A stretch of 47,745 nucleotides of DNA from Nemertoderma westbladi (taxonomy: Eukaryota > Xenacoelomorpha > Nemertodermatida > Nemertodermatidae). This document shows positions 20,390 to 31,400 of the stretch, piece by piece; the stretch's first letter is position 1, and each line of letters opens with the position of its first letter. The translations under genes were made by a program, and so were the position numbers. The stretch spans positions 1-47,745 of the forward strand of contig JAUCBJ010003197.1 in NCBI GenBank assembly GCA_032718475.1, in the 5' to 3' direction. The notes beneath the pieces are model-generated. The model made no database searches. It was not told the origin of the DNA and saw only the letters and a program-made list of their open reading frames with translations.

Positions 20390-22114
20390 ATGGATGAAAC
20401 TCTGGTCAATCCGAACATTTCGGACGGTTCGGAAAACGGTATCATCGACGACAGCCAAGCCTATCATGATCCGGATCCGGCGAGAATAGGTGTAAGTACA
20501 ACCGACCATCTCCAGCTCCACTCCACTGCCATTAACATTCACTCTGACAATGACGACAGTAGACCGACAAACCCAACAGGTAGCGGTAGGCAAAGAAATC
20601 CTGTAGTTAGGCCTACCTCCGACACTGTACCGGTACGCCAAAGGGTTTCTGCTACCGGTGTGCCTACTTCCGGTACCGGTAGGCCTACTTCCGGTACCGG
20701 TAGGCCTACTTCCGGTACCGGTGGGCCTACTTCCGGTAATGCAAAAATGCAGGGCCAAAGCTTACTGGTGGTGCCCAATTTACAGACAATAAAAGGTACC
20801 ATCAGGGGTTATAAATCAAAATTCTCTAAAACATTTAATGAATTTATTTCACTTAAACAGAAAGCTCAAATTTCTGGTGCTGAAATGGATTCCAATATCG
20901 TACAAAGTTTATTTTCTTCTTGTCTGGACAGCTATAATAAAATGTTGTCTTCCTTTCAATCAAACGCTGATATATATAACGACATCAATATGCCCGAACC
21001 TGCGGAATATTTGCGTGCTCAGTATGTCATAGTGAATACCGAAATTATGTCCAAATTTCAGGAATTCAAACCATATATACACGAACCCGGTTTCTTGTCT
21101 TGGCAGCCTGCTATATCTGGCACTGCACCGCAAATCATCCCTGGTACCGGTATAAATAACCCGCCTAGGCCTAGTACCACTATCGTACAAACAGGTAGGC
21201 CTGTCACTCAAATTACTACTATTACTACTAGTGGTACAAATCCGTATTCTGTTTCTCAGAATGCGTTTGAATCTACCCAATTACCATTACAACCTAGTAG
21301 ACATAGAACACGTACACATTCTATGGCTGAAAGTGTACATTCAAACAGTTCTCATGTATCTTCTACAGCTACCCAGAGGTATAACAGGCTTAAGCAAAAA
21401 CATGCAATTGCTGAACTAGAGGCCAAACAAAATATAAGACGTGCTGAATTAGAGGCCAAAGACAAATTAGATCTATCTAAATTAAAATTGGAACAAGCCG
21501 AGCAGGAAATGGCTGAACGAAATCTAGTAGACTTCAAAGAGAAACCTGCAATTCCAAACCCCTTTATTCAGCCGGCGGGGCTTAAAACTGAAAACAATTT
21601 TTCAGCAATTAATACTGGCCCCAGCATGCCTAATATAATGTTTAATCCCGCTTCTACCCCCTGTTTATCACCAATTCTGCCACTGCCAAGTTTAGCTATT
21701 AGTAATAGGCCTATTATAGTTGGTAAGCATACTGATATTAATACCCCTGTAACTGTAGTGCCTACACCTTATTTTACACAGCAATCTATATATAGCCTTC
21801 CTAGCCTTAGTAACGCTTATAGTACTAGGATTGTCCCTAATGTAGTTAGTTATCCTAGACCTAGTGTTAATAATAGTAATACCAGTAGCAATATGTCAAT
21901 TACAACACCGTTGACTACTGAATTATTATCTAGTTACCATATCAATCATAATGTAGGTCGTGGCAACCACTCCCATCCATCCAACCCAATAAGTGGATAC
22001 AATTCTTTCTCAGGCCAGCCTACTGGGGATATAGATATTTATAGTATGTCCCCACATATCGCCATGGGGGGACCTTCTCAGCCAAAACATCCCTACCATA
22101 GTCAAGAGGGCTAG
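20390..22114 (+). CDS. gag: BEL/Pao polyprotein, N-terminal Gag part (574 aa)
   Basis: The start is ATG 20390, chosen for its strong Kozak context (ATC ATG G, A at -3). The upstream in-frame GTG at 20351 is not a plausible start. Residues about 92-117 are a PTSGTGR repeat encoded by a 21-bp tandem repeat. Residues about 327-380 form a charged coiled-coil segment rich in Ala, Glu and Lys (HAIAELEAKQNIRRAELEAK), which is typical of the N-terminal region of BEL/Pao polyproteins. The C-terminal third is rich in Ser, Asn, Pro and Thr. It ends at TAG 22112-22114 in exactly the same frame as the downstream pol part. It carries no enzymatic motif. In this family it would form part of the intracellular capsid precursor. 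Confidence 0.8.
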   Translation: MDETLVNPNISDGSENGIIDDSQAYHDPDPARIGVSTTDHLQLHSTAINIHSDNDDSRPTNPTGSGRQRNPVVRPTSDTVPVRQRVSATGVPTSGTGRPTSGTGRPTSGTGGPTSGNAKMQGQSLLVVPNLQTIKGTIRGYKSKFSKTFNEFISLKQKAQISGAEMDSNIVQSLFSSCLDSYNKMLSSFQSNADIYNDINMPEPAEYLRAQYVIVNTEIMSKFQEFKPYIHEPGFLSWQPAISGTAPQIIPGTGINNPPRPSTTIVQTGRPVTQITTITTSGTNPYSVSQNAFESTQLPLQPSRHRTRTHSMAESVHSNSSHVSSTATQRYNRLKQKHAIAELEAKQNIRRAELEAKDKLDLSKLKLEQAEQEMAERNLVDFKEKPAIPNPFIQPAGLKTENNFSAINTGPSMPNIMFNPASTPCLSPILPLPSLAISNRPIIVGKHTDINTPVTVVPTPYFTQQSIYSLPSLSNAYSTRIVPNVVSYPRPSVNNSNTSSNMSITTPLTTELLSSYHINHNVGRGNHSHPSNPISGYNSFSGQPTGDIDIYSMSPHIAMGGPSQPKHPYHSQEG

Positions 22115-22146
22115 GAATGTCCTTCCACTGGTCTTCCTCCCAGTGG
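22112..22146 (+). promoter_or_regulatory. In-frame TAG followed by a 7-bp hairpin
   Basis: TAG (22112-22114) is followed by GAA, a 10-nt spacer (22115-22124), then CCACTGG (22125-22131), an 8-nt loop and CCAGTGG (22140-22146). The same reading frame is open on both sides for 574 and 1741 codons. Stop, spacer and stem resemble a readthrough signal, but a chance hairpin next to a nonsense mutation explains the sequence equally well. Confidence 0.4.
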
Positions 22147-25100
22147 TAGCAGTTATATTAATCCAAATTTATCAAACATAAATTCTTCCTCTGTTGATGG
22201 TATATTTTCAAAGACTCTTGATACTTTGGACAAACTTAACACTAAGCTTTCTCTTCCACCTCCTCAACCAAAGTCCTTTGATGGAAATCCTGCCAACTAT
22301 ATTTCTTTCTTGGCAACTTTCAGAGCTCAGATAGATTCCAAACCTCTTGATGAATATGATAAATTGAATTATCTCTTGCAGTATACCACAGGCAAGGCTC
22401 ATACCCTTATTGAAATGTATAGTGGTCTTCCTAACGGATACTCCAGTGCTTGGATGGCCCTTCATAACAGATATGGCCACCCTAGTGTTATTATCCAAAC
22501 TATTCTTGATAAACTTACTGTCAAGACAGATTTAGGTGGATCAGCAACCCAGCGTAGAGAACGACTCCGTAATTATGCTGATAATATTATGTCTAATGTT
22601 GCAGTTCTTCAGCAACTATCAGATAGCAAGGAGATGAACTCTTCAGCCAATCTGAAACAAGTTGCATCCAATCTCCCACCAGACATCCATCGTAGGTGGT
22701 GCCGCCATGCTCGTAGTTATCGACGATCCCATGGTAACCATGAACCTACCCTCCAAGTACTAGCAGCATTCGTAGATGAAGAAGCAGAGGTCATCAATGA
22801 CCCTGTGTATGTTCCCCATAGTTCCCACTCATCCACATACTCGTCTACTTCTACTGCACAAAATCAACCAAGTCAAAGGTCGCTAGCACCTACTGAACCA
22901 AAACCTAAGGTCACTACCCTTAATATAGATACAATAAAAACATCCACAAGGAAATGCATGAAGTGTAATGGTTTAGATCATGGTATTTCTTCATGTCCAG
23001 AATATCTTGAATTATCTCTTGCTGACAGAAAGAAAGTTGTTCAGGATAAGAAATTGTGTTATAATTGTCTTTATTATGACCATAACCCTTCAACTTGTAC
23101 CTCTAAATACCATTGTAGGACTCCTGGATGTTCCAAACGACACCATACAAGCCTTCATAATCCTGATGCTGCAAAGACAAAGTCCAACAATTCTTCTTCA
23201 AGTTCTATGAATAAGAATAGCACTACTTCAAAGGAAACTAGCAAATCACCTGCTAAGAAAATCACTACAGATTCAAACTTTGTACAAGGATCTATAGCAT
23301 CAGAAGAATCAGAACAGGTTGGCATATCATCCATTGTTGACTCTGAGGTCCTTTTTTCGAAACAGACCCCCTCTGTCTGGCTTTCGGTTGTTCCAATTAG
23401 GCTTTCTTTTGACAAGGAAAGTGTTTCTACATTTGCCTTATTGGATGACGGTTCTACTTCTTCTTTCATTGACAAATCTGTCATTGACCATGTTGGTATA
23501 ATCCCACGTCAAACATCATTACGATTGAGTACATTGTTAGATATTGATAAACCTGTCTCAGTCGGGGAGGTATCATGTTCAGTAACTCCTGTTCCTGGCA
23601 AGTTAGATACTGATCCAAACTTAGTCATGAGGTTCGACAAGGTCTATGTAACTTCAAATATTAAGCGTGAATTTCTTCATGACAGCAAGCACATTGACCT
23701 ACAAACTTTTCCACATCTTTTCCCCCTCTCTTTGGAATTGGCTCATCCCAAAGTGGACATTCCATCCATCACTGTCCTCATAGGTGCAAATTACCCCCAG
23801 GCTTTGTTTCGCGATAAGCATAAGTGGCCTGAACATCCTAACTCAGAACCTTCTGCTATCCACACTCCCTTTGGTTGGTGTGTAATTGGCCCTGTGGGAA
23901 ATGTTTCCCATCTTCCCAGTGTTAGTGTCCATCACATAGTTGCAAAGGAAACAACTCTACTCAGTAAGGAACTGGAACTACAACTTAATCAATTCTTAGG
24001 ACTAGATAAATTCGGTACAACTACTCCATCTGATTTTCTTATGGAAAATGATGAAGACAAAGCTTATTCTAGGGACGAACTCAAAGCACTAGAGATGCTC
24101 AAAGAATCAACCAAACTTATTGATCATCGCTACCAAATCGGAATGCTTTGGAAGCAATATCCCCCTAAGCTTGTCAATAATTACCCCTTAGCTATGTCCC
24201 GTGTTCTTAGTCTTTTGAAACGATTAAAGGATAAGCCTGACAAATATCAGCTTTATCAGGACAATATTGACCAGTACATTTCTAAGGGGATTGCTCGTAA
24301 ACTTACAGAAGCTGATATTCCTGCTGGTCCTCAAACATTCTATCTTCCCCATCATTTCGTTGAAAATGTTAACAAACCAGGACACATTCGAATTGTTAAT
24401 GATGGATCTGCTCTTTACAAAGGTGTTTCTTTAAATAATCAACTCATGGATGGTCCCAGCCTTTGTTGTTCCATAGTCGGGGTATTATTGCGATTTCGTA
24501 TTGGTGCTATTGCTTTCATCGCAGACATAGAAAGCATGTTCCATCAGGTGAAGGTCACACCACAAGATTCTGATAGCCTGCGGTTTCTTTGGCAATCTCC
24601 AGGTGCCAGTACTATTGATACTTATGCAATGTTGGTGCACATTTTTGGTGCTCGTTGCTCTTCGTGCACTGCAACTTATGGTGTTAGACGTTGCGCTCTT
24701 GACCATGCCCACCTTTATGATGCTGACATTATCATGGCCATTCTTAAAGCCATGTATGTTGATGACATCTTAAAGTCTTGCCATTCAATCAAAGATGCTA
24801 TCCGCATCGCTTTAGGGGTTATAAGTTGTCTAGAACATGGTAGCTTTCCTCTCCGGAAATTCATATCCAACTCGCGGGAATTTCTACTACATATCCCGCA
24901 AGCCAAACTAGCCATGCCATCAATAAATCTTGACATGGATGAACTTCCAGTTACACGTGCTCTCGGTGTAATCTGGAATACAGAATCTGACATTTTCACA
25001 TTTCTTTATAAGGAGAAACAGGTCCCTAACACTAAACGTGGATGTTTAGCTCTCCTTAGCTCAATCTATGACCCACTTAACCTCATATCCCCTTTCATTG

Positions 25101-27340
25101 TTGCTGGTCGTTTACTTATCCAAAACATTTGGAAGGAAGGGTTAAAGTGGGACGATGAACTCCCCAATAAACTCAGTCAACCATGGTCAAAATGGTCTAG
25201 TGAGATTTATCTTCTGTCAGAAATGACAATACCAAGAGTTTATCTTGGTTCATCACCTCCTGAAGACATTTTGTACTATGAAATACACAACTTCTCGGAT
25301 GCTTCTAAGGTTGCCTATGGCTGTGTAAGTTATCTAAGAGTTGTATCTCCGGAGTCAGTTGATGTGACTCTTCTGTTTTCTAAGAGTAGAATGGTTCCCA
25401 TTAAATCTACGCAAAGCACTCCTCGTTTGGAATTGCAGGCTGCTAAATTAGCAACAGGTGTTAGCACTAATATGGTAACTGAACTTGGCCTCTCAATATC
25501 CCAAACGCATTTCTGGACAGACTCTACAGTTGTTCTATCTTATCTTCATAACACAACCACCCAGTTTAAATGCTATGTGGCAAACAGGGTGGCCTCAATT
25601 CTTCGCGTTTCAGAGTTAGACCAGTGGCATCATGTTCCTGGTATATCCAATCCAGCTGATGATGTGAGCCGTGGACTGTCTGCTCGTGCCCTTATTGATT
25701 CTACTCGTTGGTGGCATGGTCCAGAATTTCTCAGTGAGAGAGTTGATAACTTCCCAGAATTTGTCCCTACTTCTTGCATTGAATTAGCTTCAGAGCAGGT
25801 GTATTCACTCACCGTAGCCCAAGACCCTGAGTTAAAGTTTTCAGCCGATGGCTTAACTCTCTTGCTAAATCACTCATCATCATGGAATAAATTACGAATA
25901 ACCATAGCTTGGCTTATCCGTCTTTGTAATTCCTTTACCTCACCCGATTCCGTTCTATCTTTAAAAGGAACTATGGTTTCTATTGAAGAGATACAACGAG
26001 CAGGTATGTGCATTGTACGTTTTGCACAATCTCAGCTTTACCCTACAGAGCTGAAATGTCTTCGCAATTCCTCACCAGTGCACATTTCCAGCCCATTGTC
26101 ACGGCTTTGCCCTAAGATATTCGATGATGGCATTGTCAGACTTGGCAGTCGCATTGCATCTGCGCCAGTTTCATTTGATGGTGCCTATCCCATCATTCTT
26201 TCGAAGTCACACCCCCTTGCAAAAATATTGGTTTGGAGCACTCATGTAAAATCTGGCCATTCCGGACGTGACCAGGTCACTATCACAATTCGTCAACAAT
26301 TCTGGATAATCGGACTCCAGTCATTATCCCGTTCTGTAATCAGTAAATGTTTTCTTTGTCGTAAGAAACATGCTCGTAGGATGGAACAGCTCATGGCACC
26401 ACTACCTAAGTCTAGACTTACTCCATATGTTCCTCCATTTACTTATTCTGCTGTAGACATGTTTGGCCCTTTACGAGTCAAGTATCGTAAAACTCGTAGT
26501 ACTTCTACTATAAAGCGTTATGGCATTCTTTATACATGTCTAAACTCTCGTGCCATATCTTTAGATATTGCTGCTGATGCATCAGCAGATGCCTTCATCA
26601 ACTCATTCAGGCGTCATATTGCACGTCGAGGTACTCCTAAGGAGATATTGTCTGATAATGGATCCAACTTTGTTGGTGCTGACTCAGAAATGAAACAAAA
26701 CATTGAACTCTGGTCCGAAAATTTCATTTCTGATTTAAAACCATTAGGAGTAACATGGCGTTATATTCCTCCAGGGGCACCCCATATGGGTGGAGTTTAT
26801 GAGAGATTGGTTAAAATGACTAAAGAAATTCTGTACGGCCTACTGCAAGGTGCCCTAGTTACAGATGATGTACTTTTAACCACTTTAGCCGAGGCTGAAT
26901 CTATTGTAAATAGTAGGCCCCTCTGTACTGTAACTGACGACCCTACATGTGACGACGTCTTGACACCCAATCACTTACTTATCCAACGTCCCGCCTATAA
27001 CTACCCTCCCGGACCATTTGACGACAGTGACACCTACTCTCGCCGGACCTGGAGGCAGGCACAACTTATATCGAACCACTTCTGGAACAAGTGGCTCAGG
27101 GAGTACGTCAGCACGCTCCAGATTCGCCACAAGTGGCATCGAAAACGTGGAAATCTCCAGGTCGATGACGTTGTCCTTCTCCATGAAGATGTTCTACCTC
27201 GAAACTCATGGCGGTGGGGTAGAATAGTAAAGACATTTCCAGATAAATCTGGATTGGTTCGATCTGCCGAAGTTAAAACTCCTGTTGGTATCTACAAAAG
27301 ACCAGTTAGAAAGATGTGTCTTTTGGAGGAAGCAACCTGA
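22115..27340 (+). CDS. pol: BEL/Pao Gag-Pol polyprotein, C-terminal part (1741 codons)
   Basis: The frame is open from directly after the TAG. The first in-frame ATG (22415) falls inside the first domain, so independent initiation is unlikely. Counting from 22115, the domains in order are as follows. A DUF1759-like gag region (about 45-200). Two CX2CX4HX4C zinc knuckles (281-294 and 315-328). An aspartic protease with LLDDGS (D444). Reverse transcriptase with ADIES (D804) and YVDD (881-884). A Pao A17-type region. RNase H with D1062, E1106, D1136 and D1182. An integrase HHCC zinc site (H1377, H1382, C1412, C1415). An integrase core with D1448, D1514 and E1563. A DUF5641-like tail. It stops at TGA 27338-27340. 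No break is seen after the TAG. It is full length for the family and would support reverse transcription and integration. Confidence 0.92.
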   Translation, partial: ECPSTGLPPSGSSYINPNLSNINSSSVDGIFSKTLDTLDKLNTKLSLPPPQPKSFDGNPANYISFLATFRAQIDSKPLDEYDKLNYLLQYTTGKAHTLIEMYSGLPNGYSSAWMALHNRYGHPSVIIQTILDKLTVKTDLGGSATQRRERLRNYADNIMSNVAVLQQLSDSKEMNSSANLKQVASNLPPDIHRRWCRHARSYRRSHGNHEPTLQVLAAFVDEEAEVINDPVYVPHSSHSSTYSSTSTAQNQPSQRSLAPTEPKPKVTTLNIDTIKTSTRKCMKCNGLDHGISSCPEYLELSLADRKKVVQDKKLCYNCLYYDHNPSTCTSKYHCRTPGCSKRHHTSLHNPDAAKTKSNNSSSSSMNKNSTTSKETSKSPAKKITTDSNFVQGSIASEESEQVGISSIVDSEVLFSKQTPSVWLSVVPIRLSFDKESVSTFALLDDGSTSSFIDKSVIDHVGIIPRQTSLRLSTLLDIDKPVSVGEVSCSVTPVPGKLDTDPNLVMRFDKVYVTSNIKREFLHDSKHIDLQTFPHLFPLSLELAHPKVDIPSITVLIGANYPQALFRDKHKWPEHPNSEPSAIHTPFGWCVIGPVGNVSHLPSVSVHHIVAKETTLLSKELELQLNQFLGLDKFGTTTPSDFLMENDEDKAYSRDELKALEMLKESTKLIDHRYQIGMLWKQYPPKLVNNYPLAMSRVLSLLKRLKDKPDKYQLYQDNIDQYISKGIARKLTEADIPAGPQTFYLPHHFVENVNKPGHIRIVNDGSALYKGVSLNNQLMDGPSLCCSIVGVLLRFRIGAIAFIADIESMFHQVKVTPQDSDSLRFLWQSPGASTIDTYAMLVHIFGARCSSCTATYGVRRCALDHAHLYDADIIMAILKAMYVDDILKSCHSIKDAIRIALGVISCLEHGSFPLRKFISNSREFLLHIPQAKLAMPSINLDMDELPVTRALGVIWNTESDIFTFLYKEKQVPNTKRGCLALLSSIYDPLNLISPFIVAGRLLIQNIWKEGLKWDDELPNKLSQPWSKWSSEIYLLSEMTIPRVYLGSSPPEDILYYEIHNFSDASKVAYGCVSYLRVVSPESVDVTLLFSKSRMVPIKSTQSTPRLELQAAKLATGVSTNMVTELGLSISQTHFWTDSTVVLSYLHNTTTQFKCYVANRVASILRVSELDQWHHVPGISNPADDVSRGLSARALIDSTRWWHGPEFLSERVDNFPEFVPTSCIELASEQVYSLTVAQDPELKFSADGLTLLLNHSSSWNKLRITIAWLIRLCNSFTSPDSVLSLKGTMVSIEEIQRAGMCIVRFAQSQLYPTELKCLRNSSPVHISSPLSRLCPKIFDDGIVRLGSRIASAPVSFDGAYPIILSKSHPLAKILVWSTHVKSGHSGRDQVTITIRQQFWIIGLQSLSRSVISKCFLCRKKHARRMEQLMAPLPKSRLTPYVPPFTYSAVDMFGPLRVKYRKTRSTSTIKRYGILYTCLNSRAISLDIAADASADAFINSFRRHIARRGTPKEILSDNGSNFVGADSEMKQNIELWSENFISDLKPLGVTWRYIPPGAPHMGGVYERLVKMTKEILYGLLQGALVTDDVLLTTLAEAESIVNSRPLCTVTDDPTCDDVLTPNHLLIQRPAYNYPPGPFDDSDTYSRRTWRQAQLISNHFWNKWLREYVSTLQIRHKWHRKRGNLQVDDVVLLHEDVLPRNSWRWGRIVKTFPDKSGLVRSAEVKTPVGIYKRPVRKMCLLEEAT

Positions 27341-28017
27341 CTCCAGCACCTCTTTAGTACCTCTCATCCATGACATATTTTACATAAATTCTTTCTACAT
27401 ATATTGTGGACCCACATATTTTGGAGATTTTTAGTTAAATTCGTTTCGATTTATTTCAATAAATTACAGCTATAACTTCTATGTAACTTCCAAATAACTT
27501 AATTATATTGTCTTATGAACTGTATGCTGTATTACCGTACATAACATACATACCTATTATGTAAATTAACGAAGTTAACGTCCTATTGTACTTGTACTTC
27601 GCATATATGTAGTACAGTACATATATGCACAAACTCACGTGGTTGTGTCTACTATGTAGTTTTTAGTTGTTAAAGTTTCAAATTTATTTTGGAGGTGTAT
27701 TACTTCTACATTGCTTATCTATAAAATATCTCATACCGGTATATATATTTAGTGCAGTGTGTAAACTCATTTTTCTCTTGTATAATTCATTCATATACTT
27801 CTTTAATTTCATAACTTCTAACAAATCCTTTCTTTCATTATCGCCTCGTGGATCAAGTTCATTGATCAAAATAATAAATAAAATAAAAATAAAAATCTGA
27901 GACAATTATAATAATAATATACATATTTACTTAAATGTATATATATATGACTATATAAATGTATATATATGACTATATATGATCTAGAAAATAATGTATA
28001 CAAATAATCCCTTAATA
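27341..28017 (+). other. AT-rich 3' region of the insertion
   Basis: No gene is seen. TGTGGACCCACA at 27404 is a palindromic TGT start that could mark a degraded 3' LTR. An AATAAA lies near 27457, TATATA runs near 27936-27982, and there is an A/T microsatellite region around 27870-27900. None of it matches 19314-20389 by eye. Confidence 0.45.
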
Positions 28018-28262
28018 ACATAATCATAGCGTACAGTATGTGTACCCTGGTAAAAGAGGGATTCCACAACATCACTCATATAACCTATTCCCTGTCTTAC
28101 TAATATAATCATCTTGTACAGTAAGTGTACCCAGGTAAAAGCGGGATTCCACAAAATCAACCATTTAATGATCCCCTATGTCCCACTAACAACATCTGTA
28201 CTGTATAGTGGTCCCAGGTTAAAGCGGGATTCCACGCATTCATACATTTAACCCCCCCTCTG
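28018..28262. repeat. 85-bp tandem repeat, three diverged copies
   Basis: GGGATTCCAC occurs at 28058, 28143 and 28226 (periods 85 and 83), each preceded by GTACCC(T/A)GGT(A/T)AAAG and followed by CATTTAA and CCC words. It lies next to the right inverted arm. No counterpart is seen beside the left arm. Confidence 0.8.
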
Positions 28263-28276
28263 GACATATAAATAAT

Positions 28277-28478
28277 CTGTCCCGGCTAAACAGTGGGAAA
28301 GCGGTTTGGGTCGCTTTTGGTTATTTTATGAGGCTTTGCCGGTAAAACCTTCATTTGGCGGCTGTAATACTAACGCCCGTCAGCCCGTATTCTACCGTGC
28401 TGGCGCGCTTGGCGTAATTTCATCACCTGAGCATGTAAACGTTAATTGCCAATGGCCTTTAAAATAAATATTCTTTAT
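28277..28478. repeat. Right arm of perfect 202-bp inverted repeat
   Basis: The exact reverse complement of 19768-19969. Here the open frame of about 60 codons lies on the plus strand and ends at a TAA near 28464. The 16-bp satellite resumes 6 bp after the arm, so no copy of the 454-bp LTR-like segment lies outside this arm. Confidence 0.95.
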
Positions 28479-28484
28479 CTTCGA

Positions 28485-31400
28485 ACAGAACAACAGATCT
28501 ACAGAAAGACAGATCTACAGAATGACAGATCTACAAAACGACAGATCTACAGAACGACAGATCCACAGAGCGACTGATCTAGAGAACGACAGATCTACAG
28601 AACGACTAATCTACAGAACGACAGATCTACAGAACGACAGATCTACAGAATGACGGATCTACAGAACGACTGATCTACAGAACAGAAGATCTACAGAATG
28701 ACGGATCTACAGAATGACAGATCTACAGAACGACAGATCTACAGAACGACTGATCTACAGAACGACAGATCTACAGTACGACAGAATGACGGATCTACAG
28801 AATGACTGATCTACAGAACGACAGATCTACAGAACAACGGATCTATAGAACGACGGATCTACAGAACGACAGATCTACAGAATGACTAATCTACAGAACG
28901 ACTGATCTACAGAACGACAGATCTACAGAACGACTAATCTACAGAACGACTGATCTACAGAACGACAGATCTACAGAACAGAAGATCTACAGAATGACGG
29001 ATCTACAGAATGACAGATCTACAGAACGACAGATCTACAGAACGACTGATCTACAGAACGACAGATCTACAGTACGACAGAATGACGGATCTACAGAATG
29101 ACTGATCTACAGAACGACAGATCTACAGAACAACGGATCTATAGAACGACGGATCTACAGAACGACAGATCTACAGATCTACCGAACGACATATCTACAG
29201 AACGACATATCTACAGAACGACAGATCTACAGATCTACCGAACGACAGATCTACAGAACGACGGATCTACAGAACGACGGATCTACAGAACGACAGATCT
29301 ACAGAGCGACTGATCTACAGAACGACAGATCTACAGAACGACAGATCTACAGAACGACAGATCTACAGAACGACAGATCTACAGAACAACAGATCTACAG
29401 AATGACGGATCTACAGAACGACAGAACCACAGAGCGACTGATCTACAGAACGGAAGATCTACAGAACGACAGATCTACAGAATGACAGATCTACAGAACG
29501 ACAGATCTACAGAACGACAGATCTACAGAACGACAGAACCACAGAACGACAGATCCACAGAGCGACTGATCTACAGAGCGACTGATCTACAGAACGACTG
29601 ATCTACAGAACGACAGATCTACAAAACGACAGATCTACAGAATGACGGATCTACAGAACGACAGAACCACAGAGCGACTGATCTACAGAACGACAGATCT
29701 ACAGAATGACAGATCTACAGAACGACGGATCTACAGAACGACGGATCTACAGAACGACATATCTACAGAGCGACTGATCTACAGAACGACAGATCTACAG
29801 AACGACAGATCTACAGAACGACAGATCTACAGAACGACAGATCTACAGAACGACAGATCTACAGAATGACGGATCTACAGAACGACAGAACCACAGAGCG
29901 ACTGATCTACAGAACGGAAGATCTACAGAACGACAGATCTACAGAATGACAGATCTACAGAACGACAGATCTACAGAACGACAGATCTACAGAACGACAG
30001 AACCACAGAACGACAGATCCACAGAGCGACTGATCTACAGAGCGACTGATCTACAGAACGACTGATCTACAGAACGACAGATCTACAAAACGACAGATCT
30101 ACAGAATGACGGATCTACAGAACGACAGAACCACAGAGCGACTGATCTACAGAACGACAGATCTACAGAATGACGGATCTACAGAACGACAGATCTACAG
30201 AACGACAGATCTACAGAACGACAGATCCACAGAACGACAGATCTACAGAACGACAGATCTACAGAACGACAGATCTACAGAACGACAGAACGACGGATCT
30301 ACAGAACGACGGATCTACAGAACGACAGATCTACAGAACGACATATCTACAGAACGACGGATCTACAGAAAGACAGAACGACAGATCTACAGAACGAAAG
30401 ATCTACAGAACGACAGATCTACAGAACGACAGATCCACAGAACGACAGATCTACAGAATGACGGATCTACAGAACGACAGATCTACAGAACGACAGATCT
30501 ACAGAACGACTGATCTACAGAACGACAGATCTACAGAATGACGGATCTACAGAATGACAGAACCACAGAGCGACTGATCTACAGAACGACAGATCTACAG
30601 AATGACGGATCTACAGAACGACAGATCTACAGAACGACATATCTACAGAACGACAGATCCACAGAGCGACTGATCTACAGAACGACAGATCTACAGAACG
30701 ACAGATCTACAGAATGACGGATCTACAGAACGACAGAACCACAGAGCGACTGATCTACAGAACGACAGATCTACAGAATGACGGATCTACAGAACGACAG
30801 ATCTACAGAACGACAGATCCACAGAACGACAGATCTACAGAACGAAAGATCTACAGAACGACAGATCTACAGAACGACAGATCTACAGAACGACATATCT
30901 ACAGAACGACAGATCCACAGAGCGACTGATCTACAGAACGACAGATCTACAGAACGACAGATCTACAGAATGACGGATCTACAGAACGACAGAACCACAG
31001 AGCGACTGATCTACAGAACGACAGATCTACAGAATGACGGATCTACAGAACGACAGATCTACAGAACGACAGATCTACAGAACGACAAATCCACAGAACG
31101 ACAGATCTACAGAACGACAGATCTACAGAACGACAGATCTACAGAACGACAGAACGACGGATCTACAGAACGACGGATCTACAGAACGACAGATCTACAG
31201 AACGACATATCTACAGAACGACGGATCTACAGAAAGACAGAACGACAGATCTACAGAACGAAAGATCTACAGAACGACAGATCTACAGAACGACAGATCC
31301 ACAGAACGACAGATCTACAGAATGACGGATCTACAGAACGACAGATCTACAGAACGACAGATCTACAGAACGACTGATCCACAGAACGACAGATCTACAG

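Larger units (their letters stand above)
19314..28484 (+). mobile_element. 9.2-kb BEL/Pao-bearing insertion in the satellite
   Basis: The array is interrupted exactly between GATCT (19309-19313) and ACAGAAC (28485 on), which are consecutive in the 16-bp unit. Contents from left to right: an LTR-like segment (19314-19767), a 202-bp inverted-repeat arm, a leader, gag N-terminal frame, TAG, gag/pol frame, AT-rich 3' DNA, an 85-bp tandem repeat, and the second inverted arm. No direct LTR pair is found on reading. ATCT occurs at both edges (19310-19313, 28477-28480) but is not a convincing target duplication. The coding region is nearly intact, which implies a young insertion. Confidence 0.75.

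Noticed and set aside
20324-20802. Minus-strand frames of 144 and 87 codons over gag
   Set aside because: They are shadows of the plus-strand gag frame caused by the 21-bp PTSGTGR-coding repeat.
26093-26108. Internal copy of the LTR start
   Set aside because: TGTCACGGCTTT in pol matches the start at 19314 for 12 bp only. The sequence after it differs and it lies within the coding frame.
19314-28484. Clean target-site duplication around the insertion
   Set aside because: ATCT is present at both edges, but the right copy overlaps the inverted arm and is followed by four extra bases before the array. This is chance-level evidence.
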